From NCBI RefSeq assembly GCF_900177675.1, contig NZ_FXWM01000001.1, positions 5,961,001 to 6,025,000 of the forward strand: DNA of 64,000 nucleotides, written 5' to 3'. This stretch comes from Bacillus sp. OV166. GTDB taxonomy: Bacteria > Bacillota > Bacilli > Bacillales > Cytobacillaceae. How positions within the stretch are numbered: the first letter of the stretch is position 1; every line of letters starts with the position of its first letter. Below are positions 17,402 to 25,885 of the stretch, one piece after another. Below the pieces are notes generated by a model, which did not search any database, was not told the DNA's origin, and saw only the letters and a program-made list of their open reading frames with translations. A program made the position numbers and the translations under genes.

Positions 17402-17443
17402 AGTAACCCCCAATAATAGATTTAGATAATAATAGTGTTTTTA

Positions 17444-18619
17444 TTATTTAGCTGCCCCTTGGATGGACTTTGGTGCCTCTTGGTGGTAAACAAGTTTCCA
17501 TGCATCTAATACGTTTTCTTTCGTTACATTTAACGCTGGGACAGCTACATAGGCAGGTGCTTCCTTACCAAGTAAAGAATAACCAGCTAAAATCGCTTCT
17601 GAAATCCCCTGGTCATATGGCAGCTGAGCACCTAGACCTTTAATCAAACCATTTGATGCAATGTCTAAAGCAACGTTTGTCCCTAAATCAATAGTCGTAA
17701 TGACAAAATCCTTCTTTCCTGCCGTTCGTGCTGCTGCTAAAGCGCCTTCAGCGGGAACGTCCCAAACGACAAACATTCCATCAAGGTCACGATTTTTGGT
17801 CAGCATACCTGATGCTACTTTTTCTCCATCGTTAGGGCCAATGATACCGCCGCGTTCAACGATTTTAATTTTTGGATATTTTTCTTTTATTGTTTTTTCA
17901 AAGGCTTCTGTACGCTGTTTGGTCACGAAATAATCTGCATCATGATAAATGACACCGATTTTTCCTTTTCCACCAAGCTGTTTCGCCATGATCTCGGCTG
18001 CTTGAACGCCATTGCCATAGTTGTCTGCAGAAACTACGCTCACATAATCCTTGCCGGCTTCCAGTCCTTTTGGTTTATTGTCCATAAACACGACTTTCAC
18101 GCCTGCATCTGCCGCTTTCTTAAAAGCAGATGCAGTTGAAACAGGGTCTACCGGGATCCCAACGATAATATCCGGCTTTTTCGCTAAAACAGTTTCAATA
18201 TCGGATACTTGTTTTTCAGCCTTGAACTGAGCATCTGTTACGGCTACGACTTTAATCCCCATTTTTGCAAAAGTTGCCTTTAAGCCATTGATTTGAGCGG
18301 TTGCCCAGTCATTACCAGCATAGTGCATAACAATCGCAGCTTTGTATTTGCCTTCTTTAATCTTTTGCACCTCTTCTTCAGTAAGCTGCAATGTTTTTGC
18401 TGAAACAGCGGTTTCTCCACTAGGACCTTTACTTAAAATTTCCTGATCGGGTATATCTTGATTAATCGTTATTGGGCCTGAACTTGCGGTTGTTTCTTCT
18501 GTTTTTGTGTTCTCTGTCTCTTTGCTTGCGCTGCTAGTTGTGCTATTCTTGCCGCATCCGACAAGTGCAACGCTAGTGATAAATAGAATCATAGTAAAAA
18601 CAGTTAGTAACTTTTTCAT
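17444..18619 (-). CDS. Sugar ABC transporter substrate-binding lipoprotein, paralogue C
   Basis: The ATG at 18619 follows AAAAGGGGGC, giving 391 residues with lipobox LVGC (Cys22). The segment EILSKGPSGETAVSAKTLQL and the later FVVWDVPAEGALAAARTAG are the closest in the window to the extra domain of the histidine kinase at 29388-31958. It is the first gene of the 18619-12952 cluster. A perfect TGTAATCGATTACA lies 95 bases upstream. Confidence 0.93.
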   Translation of the reverse strand: MKKLLTVFTMILFITSVALVGCGKNSTTSSASKETENTKTEETTASSGPITINQDIPDQEILSKGPSGETAVSAKTLQLTEEEVQKIKEGKYKAAIVMHYAGNDWATAQINGLKATFAKMGIKVVAVTDAQFKAEKQVSDIETVLAKKPDIIVGIPVDPVSTASAFKKAADAGVKVVFMDNKPKGLEAGKDYVSVVSADNYGNGVQAAEIMAKQLGGKGKIGVIYHDADYFVTKQRTEAFEKTIKEKYPKIKIVERGGIIGPNDGEKVASGMLTKNRDLDGMFVVWDVPAEGALAAARTAGKKDFVITTIDLGTNVALDIASNGLIKGLGAQLPYDQGISEAILAGYSLLGKEAPAYVAVPALNVTKENVLDAWKLVYHQEAPKSIQGAAK

Positions 18620-18713
18620 GACTTGCCCCCTTTTCATGGTTGTAACTTTTAATCCGTTGATAGAAATACTGAAGTATTTTTATCGTTTTTATGTATCACA
18701 CCCTCTCACGTAA

Positions 18714-18727
18714 TGTAATCGATTACA
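18714..18727. promoter_or_regulatory. LacI-type operator (perfect palindrome)
   Basis: TGTAATCGATTACA is identical to the boxes at 1915 and 3151 and lies upstream of the tandem binding-protein genes. Confidence 0.65.
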
Positions 18728-18769
18728 ATTTTCCGTTAATTAATTTTTTACTGCTTTTCTCGGTGATTA

Positions 18770-18783
18770 TATAATCGATTAAA
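18770..18783. promoter_or_regulatory. Second, weaker LacI-type box
   Basis: TATAATCGATTAAA retains the core TAATCGATTA. Its centre is 56 bases from the centre of the perfect box, so paired binding is possible. Confidence 0.45.
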
Positions 18784-18921
18784 TTTTGGTTTTAAATTCA
18801 CTTAAAAGAGGGGAAAAACACTTATTCTTATTATTAGCCCTTTTGAATAGATTAACTGGGCGAACCAGTGGCATTTAAACGTACTGCATTCGCCCGTATA
18901 ATGCTTTTTTCAATTAGGTTA

Positions 18922-19764
18922 TTACTTACATCCAATTCCTTTTAACTTTTCTGTCAAGTAATCAATGGATGTTTTTGCATACCAATCAGGATCTGCTTTT
19001 CTAGTACCAAATCCAATTTCCATTGAGAGGTAGCCCTTGTAATCGATTTCCTTTAATGCTTTTAATACGGAATCCCAATTTACCGTTCCTTGTCCAGGCG
19101 GTAAACGATCGTCATCCGAAATATGAACATGATGCAACTTATCTTTCATTTTATAAACATAATCACTCGGTACTTCATTACGATATAGGGCATGGAACGT
19201 ATCAAACATCACTTTCACATTGGATTCACCTGATTCTTCTGCCAACTGCAGGGCATCATCTGCCGATTCAATTAAATTACAATCAGCAGCTTGAGGTTCA
19301 ACTACTAATGTGATTCCAAGGTCTTTTGCATATTTTGCCACATCTTGCAAACCTTCGCGGCTATACTTCCATGCTTCTTGTTTGTTCATACCAAAACCAA
19401 ACCAGCCGGCAAGCCACATCACAGTTGGGCATTCCCAGTCATGCGCTAAACGAATGACTTCCTTATAATGATTGATCGTAAATTCACGCTCTTCTTTCAA
19501 AGCTGAACTTGGATTCACTCCAGGTCCTCCTCCAGGTGCGGGAAGCATAGCAGCTACATTAAGATTATTTCTTTTTAAATGCTGAAGAATTTCCTTACGT
19601 CTTTGTGTGGATAGATAATCAGGCCATGCATGCGGACTCGCACAACCTATTTCAATTCCATCATATCCAAATGCAGCAATTCGACTAATCACTTCTTCTA
19701 ATGGATAAAAGGGCAACATGGATGGAAAAGAATTATAAACCCAAGTATTAAATGAAAGTTTCAT
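18922..19764 (-). CDS. Sugar phosphate isomerase/epimerase (xylose isomerase-like TIM barrel)
   Basis: The start is placed at the ATG (19764) preceded by GAGGAGG at 8 bases, giving 280 residues. Longer versions of the frame lack such a site. MKLSFNTWVY opens the barrel, followed by GYDGIEIGCASPHAWPDYLS, LVVEPQAADCN (metal Glu), MFDTFHALYRN and HHVHISDDDRLPPGQG. It follows the zinc dehydrogenase gene by 56 bases in the long minus-strand operon. The substrate is unknown. Confidence 0.9.
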   Translation of the reverse strand: MKLSFNTWVYNSFPSMLPFYPLEEVISRIAAFGYDGIEIGCASPHAWPDYLSTQRRKEILQHLKRNNLNVAAMLPAPGGGPGVNPSSALKEEREFTINHYKEVIRLAHDWECPTVMWLAGWFGFGMNKQEAWKYSREGLQDVAKYAKDLGITLVVEPQAADCNLIESADDALQLAEESGESNVKVMFDTFHALYRNEVPSDYVYKMKDKLHHVHISDDDRLPPGQGTVNWDSVLKALKEIDYKGYLSMEIGFGTRKADPDWYAKTSIDYLTEKLKGIGCK

Positions 19765-19820
19765 TTTTTGATCCTCCTCAAAAATTAAGTCATAAAGCAA
19801 ATTTTTGTTATTCAATGTGA

Positions 19821-20855
19821 TTATTCCCAAACAAACACAGCTTTTTCAGTCTTTCTTTCGTCAAACAAACGGAAAGCTGTTTCCGCTTCTTCCAATTTAA
19901 ATTGGTGAGTAACTAATTTTTCCACAGGCAGATTCTTTCTAACAATAAACTCCGCAATTTCATCAAATTCTTGAATTGGGAAGTACCAAGAACCCATTAC
20001 AGAAATCTGTTTTCGAATTAATTGCGCACTTGGTTTGATTGTTGTCTCTTTACTTTCCCCGATAAAAGCGACACGTCCATGTGCTCTCACGCAATCTAAT
20101 GCATCATTCTCACCGTAAGGGCTTCCGGAACAATCAATCGCAGCATCTGCACCAAGACCCTTTGTAATACGAGCAATTTCTTCTTGAACATTCATTGTTT
20201 TACCATTGATGGTATAATCCGCACCCAATTCCTTCGCAAGCTCCAAGCGCTCATCAAGCATATCAACAGCAATAACGGTTGCGCCTAATCCTTTGGCGAT
20301 CATCACACCCGCACCGCCCATAGGACCCATTCCAAAAATAACGAGATAATCTCTACCGGAAATTCCTAATCTCTTTTGTGCGTGATAAAGGGTTCCAACA
20401 GCGTCGGTTGAAACAGCGGCCGTTACGAAACTCATGCTATCTGGCAATCTCATACAGTTTTCAGCTGGAACGACCATGTACTCTGCGTCACCGCCGTGAG
20501 AGTCAAAGCCGATACATTTAAACTCTTTGCAGAACATTTTGTAGCCGCTCTTACAATGTGCACATTCACCACAGCCAAGAGCTAAGTAAACAGCAACTCT
20601 GTCACCCGCTTTGTAATTGGAAACGCCAGCTCCTACTTCCGTGATAACTCCTGCAGGTTCATGCCCTGGTACCGTGCATCCGCATTTTGTTCCTTCAAAA
20701 ACGGAAGTTCCATAATATAAGCTCATATCGCTTCTGCAGATCGCTGATGCTTTTAACTGAACTAATACTTCCCCTTGGCCAGGCGTTGGAATTTCAATCT
20801 GGCGAATCTCTACCTTTTTATCTCCTGGAAAAAATACTGCATTCATTGTTGTCAT
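19821..20855 (-). CDS. Zinc-dependent alcohol dehydrogenase
   Basis: The ATG at 20855 with TTGGAGG upstream gives 344 residues (MTTMNAVFFPGDKKVEIRQI). Catalytic zinc ligands lie in AICRSDMSLYYG and GHEPAG, structural cysteines in CGECAHCKSGYKMFC, and the NAD-binding turn in GMGPMGGAG. This is a medium-chain dehydrogenase of the sorbitol/threonine dehydrogenase type. It lies between two TIM-barrel genes of the operon that starts at 27055, and a REP-like palindromic spacer (20929-20989) separates it from the upstream gene. Confidence 0.92.
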   Translation of the reverse strand: MTTMNAVFFPGDKKVEIRQIEIPTPGQGEVLVQLKASAICRSDMSLYYGTSVFEGTKCGCTVPGHEPAGVITEVGAGVSNYKAGDRVAVYLALGCGECAHCKSGYKMFCKEFKCIGFDSHGGDAEYMVVPAENCMRLPDSMSFVTAAVSTDAVGTLYHAQKRLGISGRDYLVIFGMGPMGGAGVMIAKGLGATVIAVDMLDERLELAKELGADYTINGKTMNVQEEIARITKGLGADAAIDCSGSPYGENDALDCVRAHGRVAFIGESKETTIKPSAQLIRKQISVMGSWYFPIQEFDEIAEFIVRKNLPVEKLVTHQFKLEEAETAFRLFDERKTEKAVFVWE

Positions 20856-20928
20856 CGTACTGCCTCCAATCATTCATCATTAATTTTGAAAAACAATTAT
20901 CCTATCATATTTCCTTGAAATGAGCTGC

Positions 20929-20989
20929 GGGAGGGAAAACCCTCCCTTTGGAAGCAAGAGAACCGTCCCCATGCTTCCACCCATGCTTC
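20929..20989. repeat. REP-like palindromic element
   Basis: Two stacked hairpins lie here: GGGAGGG/CCCTCCC (20929-20946) and GGAAGCA/TGCTTCC around GAACCGTCCCC (20950-20980). A second CCATGCTTCC follows. The GAACCGTCCCC core recalls short dispersed Bacillus intergenic repeats. It lies inside the operon. Confidence 0.45.
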
Positions 20990-20996
20990 CAAAAAA

Positions 20997-21968
20997 TTAT
21001 GCCCACCACATCTCGGAAATTTTCTCCTTGAACATGGCCCCTTTTAAGAGAGTAATAGCTTTGCTTAGTCCCTCGTCGGTGGAAGCAAGCATATCTTCAT
21101 GTTCGATGGAAATGACATAATCGTATCCGACCGCTCGAAGGGCACTTACTATGTCTTTCCACATTTTTTCGTCCGAGCCGTATCCGACTGATCTAAATGT
21201 CCAAGAGCGGTCTAAAATTTGGCTATAATGCTTTGTATCTAAAACACCATTAATCTTGATATTTGCTTGATCTAAATAAGTGTCCTTCGCATGGAAATGG
21301 AAAATCGCATTTTCCCTGCCAAGCTTTTTGATGGCCTCGACCGGGTCAATTCCTTGCCAAACAAGGTGGCTCGGATCAAAGTTTGCACCAATGTTTTCGC
21401 CGGCATGCTCCCTTAACTTTAGTAGAGTTTCAGGATTATAAACTACAAATCCTGGGTGCATCTCAAAAGCTATTTGATTAATGCCGTGCAACTTCGCGAA
21501 TTTTGCTTCCTCTTTCCAATAAGGAATCACGACTTCGTTCCATTGCCAGTTCAGCACTTCTAAATATTCCGGAGGCCATGAGCATGTAACCCAGTTTGGA
21601 TTTTTTGCACTTATATGATCACCCGGACAGCCGGAGAAGCCATTGATAACAGGAACTTCCAAAAGTTCTGCAAGTAATACTGTTCTTCGCCAAACGTCAT
21701 GTGACTCTTGAGCAATGTTTACATTTGGATGAAGCGGGTTACCGTGGCAGCTTAAGCCGCTGATCGTTATTCCCCTAGTTTCAAGCGCTCTCAGGAATGA
21801 TTTTCTTTTTTCGGGAGATTCAAGCAATTCATCCGGATTACAGTGATGATTGCCGGGATAATTCCCTGTCCCCAATTCAACGGCCTCCACACCCATGGCT
21901 GCCAGTTTATCCAACATTTCTTCAAAAGGCAGGTTCTGATACAAGGGGGTAAATACACCTAATTTCAC
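20997..21968 (-). CDS. Sugar phosphate isomerase/epimerase (TIM barrel), copy 2
   Basis: This 323-residue protein contains HGNPLHPNVNIAQESHDVW, INGFSGCPGDH, IAFEMHPGFVVYNPE (metal Glu), NFDPSHLVWQG and ISIEHEDML. It matches the partial gene at 1-481 segment for segment. The ATG overlaps the stop of the dehydrogenase gene by four bases, the same arrangement as in copy 1. The NFDPSHL and IEHED motifs are common to IolE/IolI-like and 3-keto-sugar isomerase relatives. Confidence 0.92.
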   Translation of the reverse strand: MKLGVFTPLYQNLPFEEMLDKLAAMGVEAVELGTGNYPGNHHCNPDELLESPEKRKSFLRALETRGITISGLSCHGNPLHPNVNIAQESHDVWRRTVLLAELLEVPVINGFSGCPGDHISAKNPNWVTCSWPPEYLEVLNWQWNEVVIPYWKEEAKFAKLHGINQIAFEMHPGFVVYNPETLLKLREHAGENIGANFDPSHLVWQGIDPVEAIKKLGRENAIFHFHAKDTYLDQANIKINGVLDTKHYSQILDRSWTFRSVGYGSDEKMWKDIVSALRAVGYDYVISIEHEDMLASTDEGLSKAITLLKGAMFKEKISEMWWA

Positions 21969-23143
21969 GCAAGTACCTCCTTGCTAGCCTGAACCTTCAC
22001 CCATTTCTGCTGCTCGTTACTTTCCAAGATTGCGTCTGTGATACACATCGAAAGGTGCCCGTCTGCAAATGTCGCAAAATTAGACTTGTCTGTTTTCAGG
22101 CTTTTGCCATCGCGAACAAACGAGTAGAAATTCAACATCATATTTTTCAAAGCATCTGGCCAGCCTTCATTATGCCCTCCAGGATGATGAATAGCAGACC
22201 TTGCCTCAGGTGAAAACAACGCCGGATCCGCTAATAGAACTTCATTTGCTTTGTCCCGGTGCCCGATCCATAGCTTCTCTGGTTCTTCCTGGTTCCAGAA
22301 TATTGAAGCTTGACTTCCATTAATCTCAAAGCTTAATCTATTTTTCCGTCCGGCACTTACTTGAGATACAGTAAAGACTCCTCTTGATCCATCTTCAAAA
22401 CGAACAAGAACGGATGCATAATCTTCTGTATTAATTGGAACATCTTCATATTCCATATCTTCTATAGTCTGTGCCCCAAAAGTAGCTACGTTTCCTGTAG
22501 GCTTCTTTCTTACTGGAACAACAGTTGCTAAATCGGCAAAAACTTCGACAATCCTTTTGCCTGTTACAAATTGGACGGTATCACACCAATGGGAACCAAT
22601 GTCAGCTACTGCGCGTGACTTTCCGCCTACTTCCGGCGCCAAACGCCAGTTGTAGTCTGTTTCATATAATAACCAGTCCTGCAAGTAGCTTCCGTGAACC
22701 ATGTTCACTTTCCCAAGATCACCTTCAGTGATTTTCGCTTTTAAGTTTTGTACACTCGCATGCTGTCTGTAATTAAAGTTCACCGCATGGATGACGCCTT
22801 GTTTTTCTGCTAACTCCAACAATTCTGCTGATTCATCACTGTTCATAGCCAGCGGTTTCTCTGAGACAACATGCTTTCCAGCTAAAATAATCTCTTTATT
22901 AATGGCAAAATGAAGATGATTTGGTGTGCAATTGTGCACGACCTGGATTTCGCTGTCTTTCAGCATTTCTCGGTAATCACCAAAGGCCTTCGGAATTCCA
23001 AGCTCAGCTGCCTTTTTTTCAGCCATTTCTTGACTGGTTTCCGCCAAACCAGCTACTTCTACAAAACCAAGCCTTCTGATGGCTTCTATGTGAGTCGGCC
23101 CGATAAAACCAGTACCGATGATACCAACTTTAATCTTCTCCAC
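21965..23143 (-). CDS. Gfo/Idh/MocA family oxidoreductase, copy 2
   Basis: This 392-residue protein is the same length as copy 1 (478-1656) and differs by scattered substitutions mainly near the N-terminal third and the C-terminus. It has the Rossmann motif GIIGTGFIG, SEKPLAMNSDESAELL, and the catalytic-region segment VADIGSHWCDTVQF. It is cotranscribed after the ABC permease gene and coupled to the isomerase at 20997. It probably oxidises the imported sugar or polyol with NAD(P). Confidence 0.92.
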   Translation of the reverse strand: MEKIKVGIIGTGFIGPTHIEAIRRLGFVEVAGLAETSQEMAEKKAAELGIPKAFGDYREMLKDSEIQVVHNCTPNHLHFAINKEIILAGKHVVSEKPLAMNSDESAELLELAEKQGVIHAVNFNYRQHASVQNLKAKITEGDLGKVNMVHGSYLQDWLLYETDYNWRLAPEVGGKSRAVADIGSHWCDTVQFVTGKRIVEVFADLATVVPVRKKPTGNVATFGAQTIEDMEYEDVPINTEDYASVLVRFEDGSRGVFTVSQVSAGRKNRLSFEINGSQASIFWNQEEPEKLWIGHRDKANEVLLADPALFSPEARSAIHHPGGHNEGWPDALKNMMLNFYSFVRDGKSLKTDKSNFATFADGHLSMCITDAILESNEQQKWVKVQASKEVLA

Positions 23144-23211
23144 CTTTCTTCCTCCTGTTCAAAAGTTGATCGTGTTGTTCAAGGATGCAAATTTATAGAC
23201 CTTATAGGGTC

Positions 23212-23348
23212 ATTCCGCTTTTTTTGAAAAGAATTTCGCCGATTTTATCATTAATTCCGCCAATTTCCGAGGAAATTCCGCCAGTTTTCTCATTAATTCC
23301 GTCAATTTCCGGGGGAATTCCGCAGAATTTTGCTATTATTCCGCGGAA
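23212..23348. repeat. Tandem 21-base repeat array between operon genes
   Basis: Six consecutive units of exactly 21 bases begin ATTCCG or ATTTCG at 23212, 23233, 23254, 23275, 23296 and 23317. A partial seventh (ATTCCGCGGAA) starts at 23338. The first seven bases are conserved and the rest of each unit varies. A 21-base period is two helical turns, so the ATTCCGC tracts fall on one face of the DNA. It separates the permease and dehydrogenase genes. Confidence 0.7.
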
Positions 23349-23362
23349 ACCTTTATTAAAAA

Positions 23363-24343
23363 TTACCTCTTCAACGCTTTCTTACCAAATGCCACCGCCA
23401 AGATAATGATAATTCCTTTGATAATCATTTGCTGGCTGACATCAAGACCCATGATAATCAAACCATTGTTGATTGTACCGATCATTAGGGAACCAACAAT
23501 CGTTCCGATAATCGTTCCTACACCGCCAAACAAGCTTGTTCCACCAAGAATAACCGCAGCGATAACAGAAAGCTCATCGCCTTCACCGAAGGAGAAACGT
23601 CCGGCATTCATACGGCCCGCATAGAGAAGACCAGCTAAACCAGCCATTAAACCAGTTGCAAGGAATACCATTAGCTTGATCTTCATTGTCTTTACGCCAG
23701 AGAATCTTGCCGCATTTTCGTTACCACCTGTCGCCAATACCTGACGGCCAAAAGATGTTTTACGAAGTAAGATATGAGCAATCACTGTAAATACTAGAGT
23801 CCAAATAAGTAAAACTGGAATTGGACCAATGTCCCCTGAACCAAAGATGAAATTGAAATTTGCGTCTACAATCGGAACTGGAGCAGTATCTGTAACCCAC
23901 ATCGCAGCACCTTTAATGGCTCCCATCGTTCCCAGTGTTACTAAGAAGGAAGGAATCGCTACTTTTGTTACTAGCAAACCATTGATTAATCCAACCACAA
24001 GTCCAGTACCTACACCGCCGATGAGTCCACCAATAATGCCATAACCCGCTTGGATGGCTAATGCACCGACTAGAGAAGAAAGGGCAGCAATGGAACCAAC
24101 AGAAAGGTCAATCTCCCCTGTACTAATAACAAATGTCATTGCCAACGCCATCAAAGAAATCGTCGCTGTTTGTCTAACAATGTTTAATAAGTTCCCTGAA
24201 GTTAAGAAACCTTCATCACTTAAGCTGATAGAAAAATAGATTAATACGCCCACGAAGGCAAAATAGACAATATAATTACGCCACTCGAATCCTTTCAATG
24301 AAGGAGTTGCTGGCTTTTGAATACTAGAAACCTTGGATTGCAT
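23363..24343 (-). CDS. Sugar ABC transporter permease (RbsC-like)
   Basis: This 326-residue membrane protein has about eight to ten helices and the RbsC/BPD-type loop segment VLATGGNENAARFSGV, which contacts the ATPase. STGEIDLSVGSIAAL is another family signature. It forms the homodimeric membrane channel for carbohydrate uptake. The start overlaps the ATPase gene by 20 bases, with GAGGAGG inside that gene. Confidence 0.94.
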   Translation of the reverse strand: MQSKVSSIQKPATPSLKGFEWRNYIVYFAFVGVLIYFSISLSDEGFLTSGNLLNIVRQTATISLMALAMTFVISTGEIDLSVGSIAALSSLVGALAIQAGYGIIGGLIGGVGTGLVVGLINGLLVTKVAIPSFLVTLGTMGAIKGAAMWVTDTAPVPIVDANFNFIFGSGDIGPIPVLLIWTLVFTVIAHILLRKTSFGRQVLATGGNENAARFSGVKTMKIKLMVFLATGLMAGLAGLLYAGRMNAGRFSFGEGDELSVIAAVILGGTSLFGGVGTIIGTIVGSLMIGTINNGLIIMGLDVSQQMIIKGIIIILAVAFGKKALKR

Positions 24344-25820
24344 ATTGTAATTCCTCCTCTGATTTAATCTCCCTGCGGGTCATTTCCTTTTTAATTTTCC
24401 CATCATGCATAACGATGACACGATCACTCAATGCAAGCAGTTCTGGAAGTTCGGAAGAGACCACAAGGATTGCCTTGCCGTTTTCGGCCATGGCTCTAAT
24501 AATCTCCACAATTTCCGTTTTTGCACCAATATCCACACCAATCGTTGGTTCATCCAACATCAAGACAGTAGGGTCGTTCGCCAGCCATTTAGCTAGAACG
24601 ATTTTTTGCTGATTACCGCCCGATAACAACCCGGCCTTTTTAAAAATATTATCCGTTTTAATATTTAACTTCCTTACAAATTCATTACTAATCTCATTGG
24701 ATTTCTTACTATCAATAAAAGCTCCTTTTTTCACCTTCGAAAGAATTGGAAGAATCATATTATCCTTGACACTATGTTCAAGGACCAATCCTTGCATCCG
24801 GCGGTCCTCCGGAATCAATGCAAGTCCGGCTTCTATGGCATTCTTAGGATTCTTAATGGATTGTTTTTGACCACTGATGTAGATGTCTCCACTCTTAATT
24901 GGGTCAATCCCAAAGAGATTTCGAAGTAATTCCGTCCGGCCGCTTCCCATTAACCCGGCAATTCCAACGATTTCACCCGGCTGAATTTTTAGATTAATAT
25001 CTTGGACATGTTCGGCACTTAAGTTTCTTACTTCAAAAATGGGCGGCACGTCCGTTGCGTAGGAACGTTCTTTCCATTCAAACGCTTGGTCAAATTGCAT
25101 ACCGACTATATGTGAAATTACAGTATCAAGATCGGTTTCACTGCATTTTTCTGTTGTGATATATCGGCCATCACGCATAATCGTGATTCGGTCACATATT
25201 TCAAAGATTTCATCCATCCGGTGAGAAATATAGATGATGGAATAACCTTTTGCTTTCAATTTGTTAATAAAACTAAAGAGTACTTCCGTTTCATTTTTGG
25301 TTAAGGACGAGGTTGGCTCATCCATAATCAGAATCTTTGCTTCTTGGGAAAGTGCTTTGGCAATTTCCGTCATCTGCCAATAGCCAACCCCAAAATTTTG
25401 AACTACATCATTTGGTCTAATATCTACGCCTAATTCTTCAAGCAATTTTTCTGTTTTCTTCTCACAATCCTTATCATCGAGCAGCCCTAATGATGTTTTC
25501 TTCTCACGAGTAAGATAGATGTTTTGGGCGACGGTAAGGGTAGGAATTAAACTAAACTCTTGGAAAATCATCGATATATTATTCTTTTGAGCATCATCAT
25601 AACTTTTAATGCTTACCGGTTTTCCTTCAATTAAAATCTCGCCGCTGTCTGCAGAGTATACGCCTGTGAGGATTTTCATTAACGTCGATTTCCCGGCACC
25701 ATTTCCCCCCATCAAGGCGTGAACTTCACCTTTTTTGACGGAAAAATGTACATCGTTTAAAACGGTAATCCCATTAAAAGCTTTATTAATACCTCTCATT
25801 TCGAGAATCGGTTGTTCCAT
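24324..25820 (-). CDS. Sugar ABC transporter ATP-binding protein (RbsA-like, two ABC domains)
   Basis: This 498-residue protein is a fusion of two nucleotide-binding domains, as in RbsA, MglA and XylG. The first has Walker A GGNGAGKST (about residues 38-46) and Walker B ILIMDEPTS. The second has a degenerate Walker A (GLMGSGRTE), signature LSGGNQQK and Walker B VLMLDEPT. It energises sugar import. It is the only carbohydrate ATPase in the window, so it probably serves several of the paralogous binding proteins. Confidence 0.95.
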   Translation of the reverse strand: MEQPILEMRGINKAFNGITVLNDVHFSVKKGEVHALMGGNGAGKSTLMKILTGVYSADSGEILIEGKPVSIKSYDDAQKNNISMIFQEFSLIPTLTVAQNIYLTREKKTSLGLLDDKDCEKKTEKLLEELGVDIRPNDVVQNFGVGYWQMTEIAKALSQEAKILIMDEPTSSLTKNETEVLFSFINKLKAKGYSIIYISHRMDEIFEICDRITIMRDGRYITTEKCSETDLDTVISHIVGMQFDQAFEWKERSYATDVPPIFEVRNLSAEHVQDINLKIQPGEIVGIAGLMGSGRTELLRNLFGIDPIKSGDIYISGQKQSIKNPKNAIEAGLALIPEDRRMQGLVLEHSVKDNMILPILSKVKKGAFIDSKKSNEISNEFVRKLNIKTDNIFKKAGLLSGGNQQKIVLAKWLANDPTVLMLDEPTIGVDIGAKTEIVEIIRAMAENGKAILVVSSELPELLALSDRVIVMHDGKIKKEMTRREIKSEEELQYAIQGF

Positions 25821-25844
25821 CCAAGTTCACCTTCTTTTTATGTT

Positions 25845-25870
25845 AGAGGCTGCTTTCAAAAGCAGCCTCT
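25845..25870 (-). terminator. Intercistronic stem-loop after the binding-protein gene
   Basis: AGAGGCTGCTTT and AAAGCAGCCTCT form a perfect 12-base stem with a 2-base loop. The T-tract needed for termination is missing on the minus strand. Such hairpins between a binding-protein gene and the transporter genes often give differential mRNA stability. Confidence 0.6.
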
Positions 25871-25885
25871 ATCCTTTTTTTAAAA

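Noticed and set aside
18846..18910. Hairpin GGGCGAA/TTCGCCC after the 18922 gene as a terminator
   Set aside because: The loop is long and no T-tract follows on the minus strand, so it was not called.
23185..23406. Plus-strand frame over the 21-base repeats encoding a 7-residue repeat
   Set aside because: The 21-base period keeps any frame open. There is no good ribosome binding site, and it opposes the operon.
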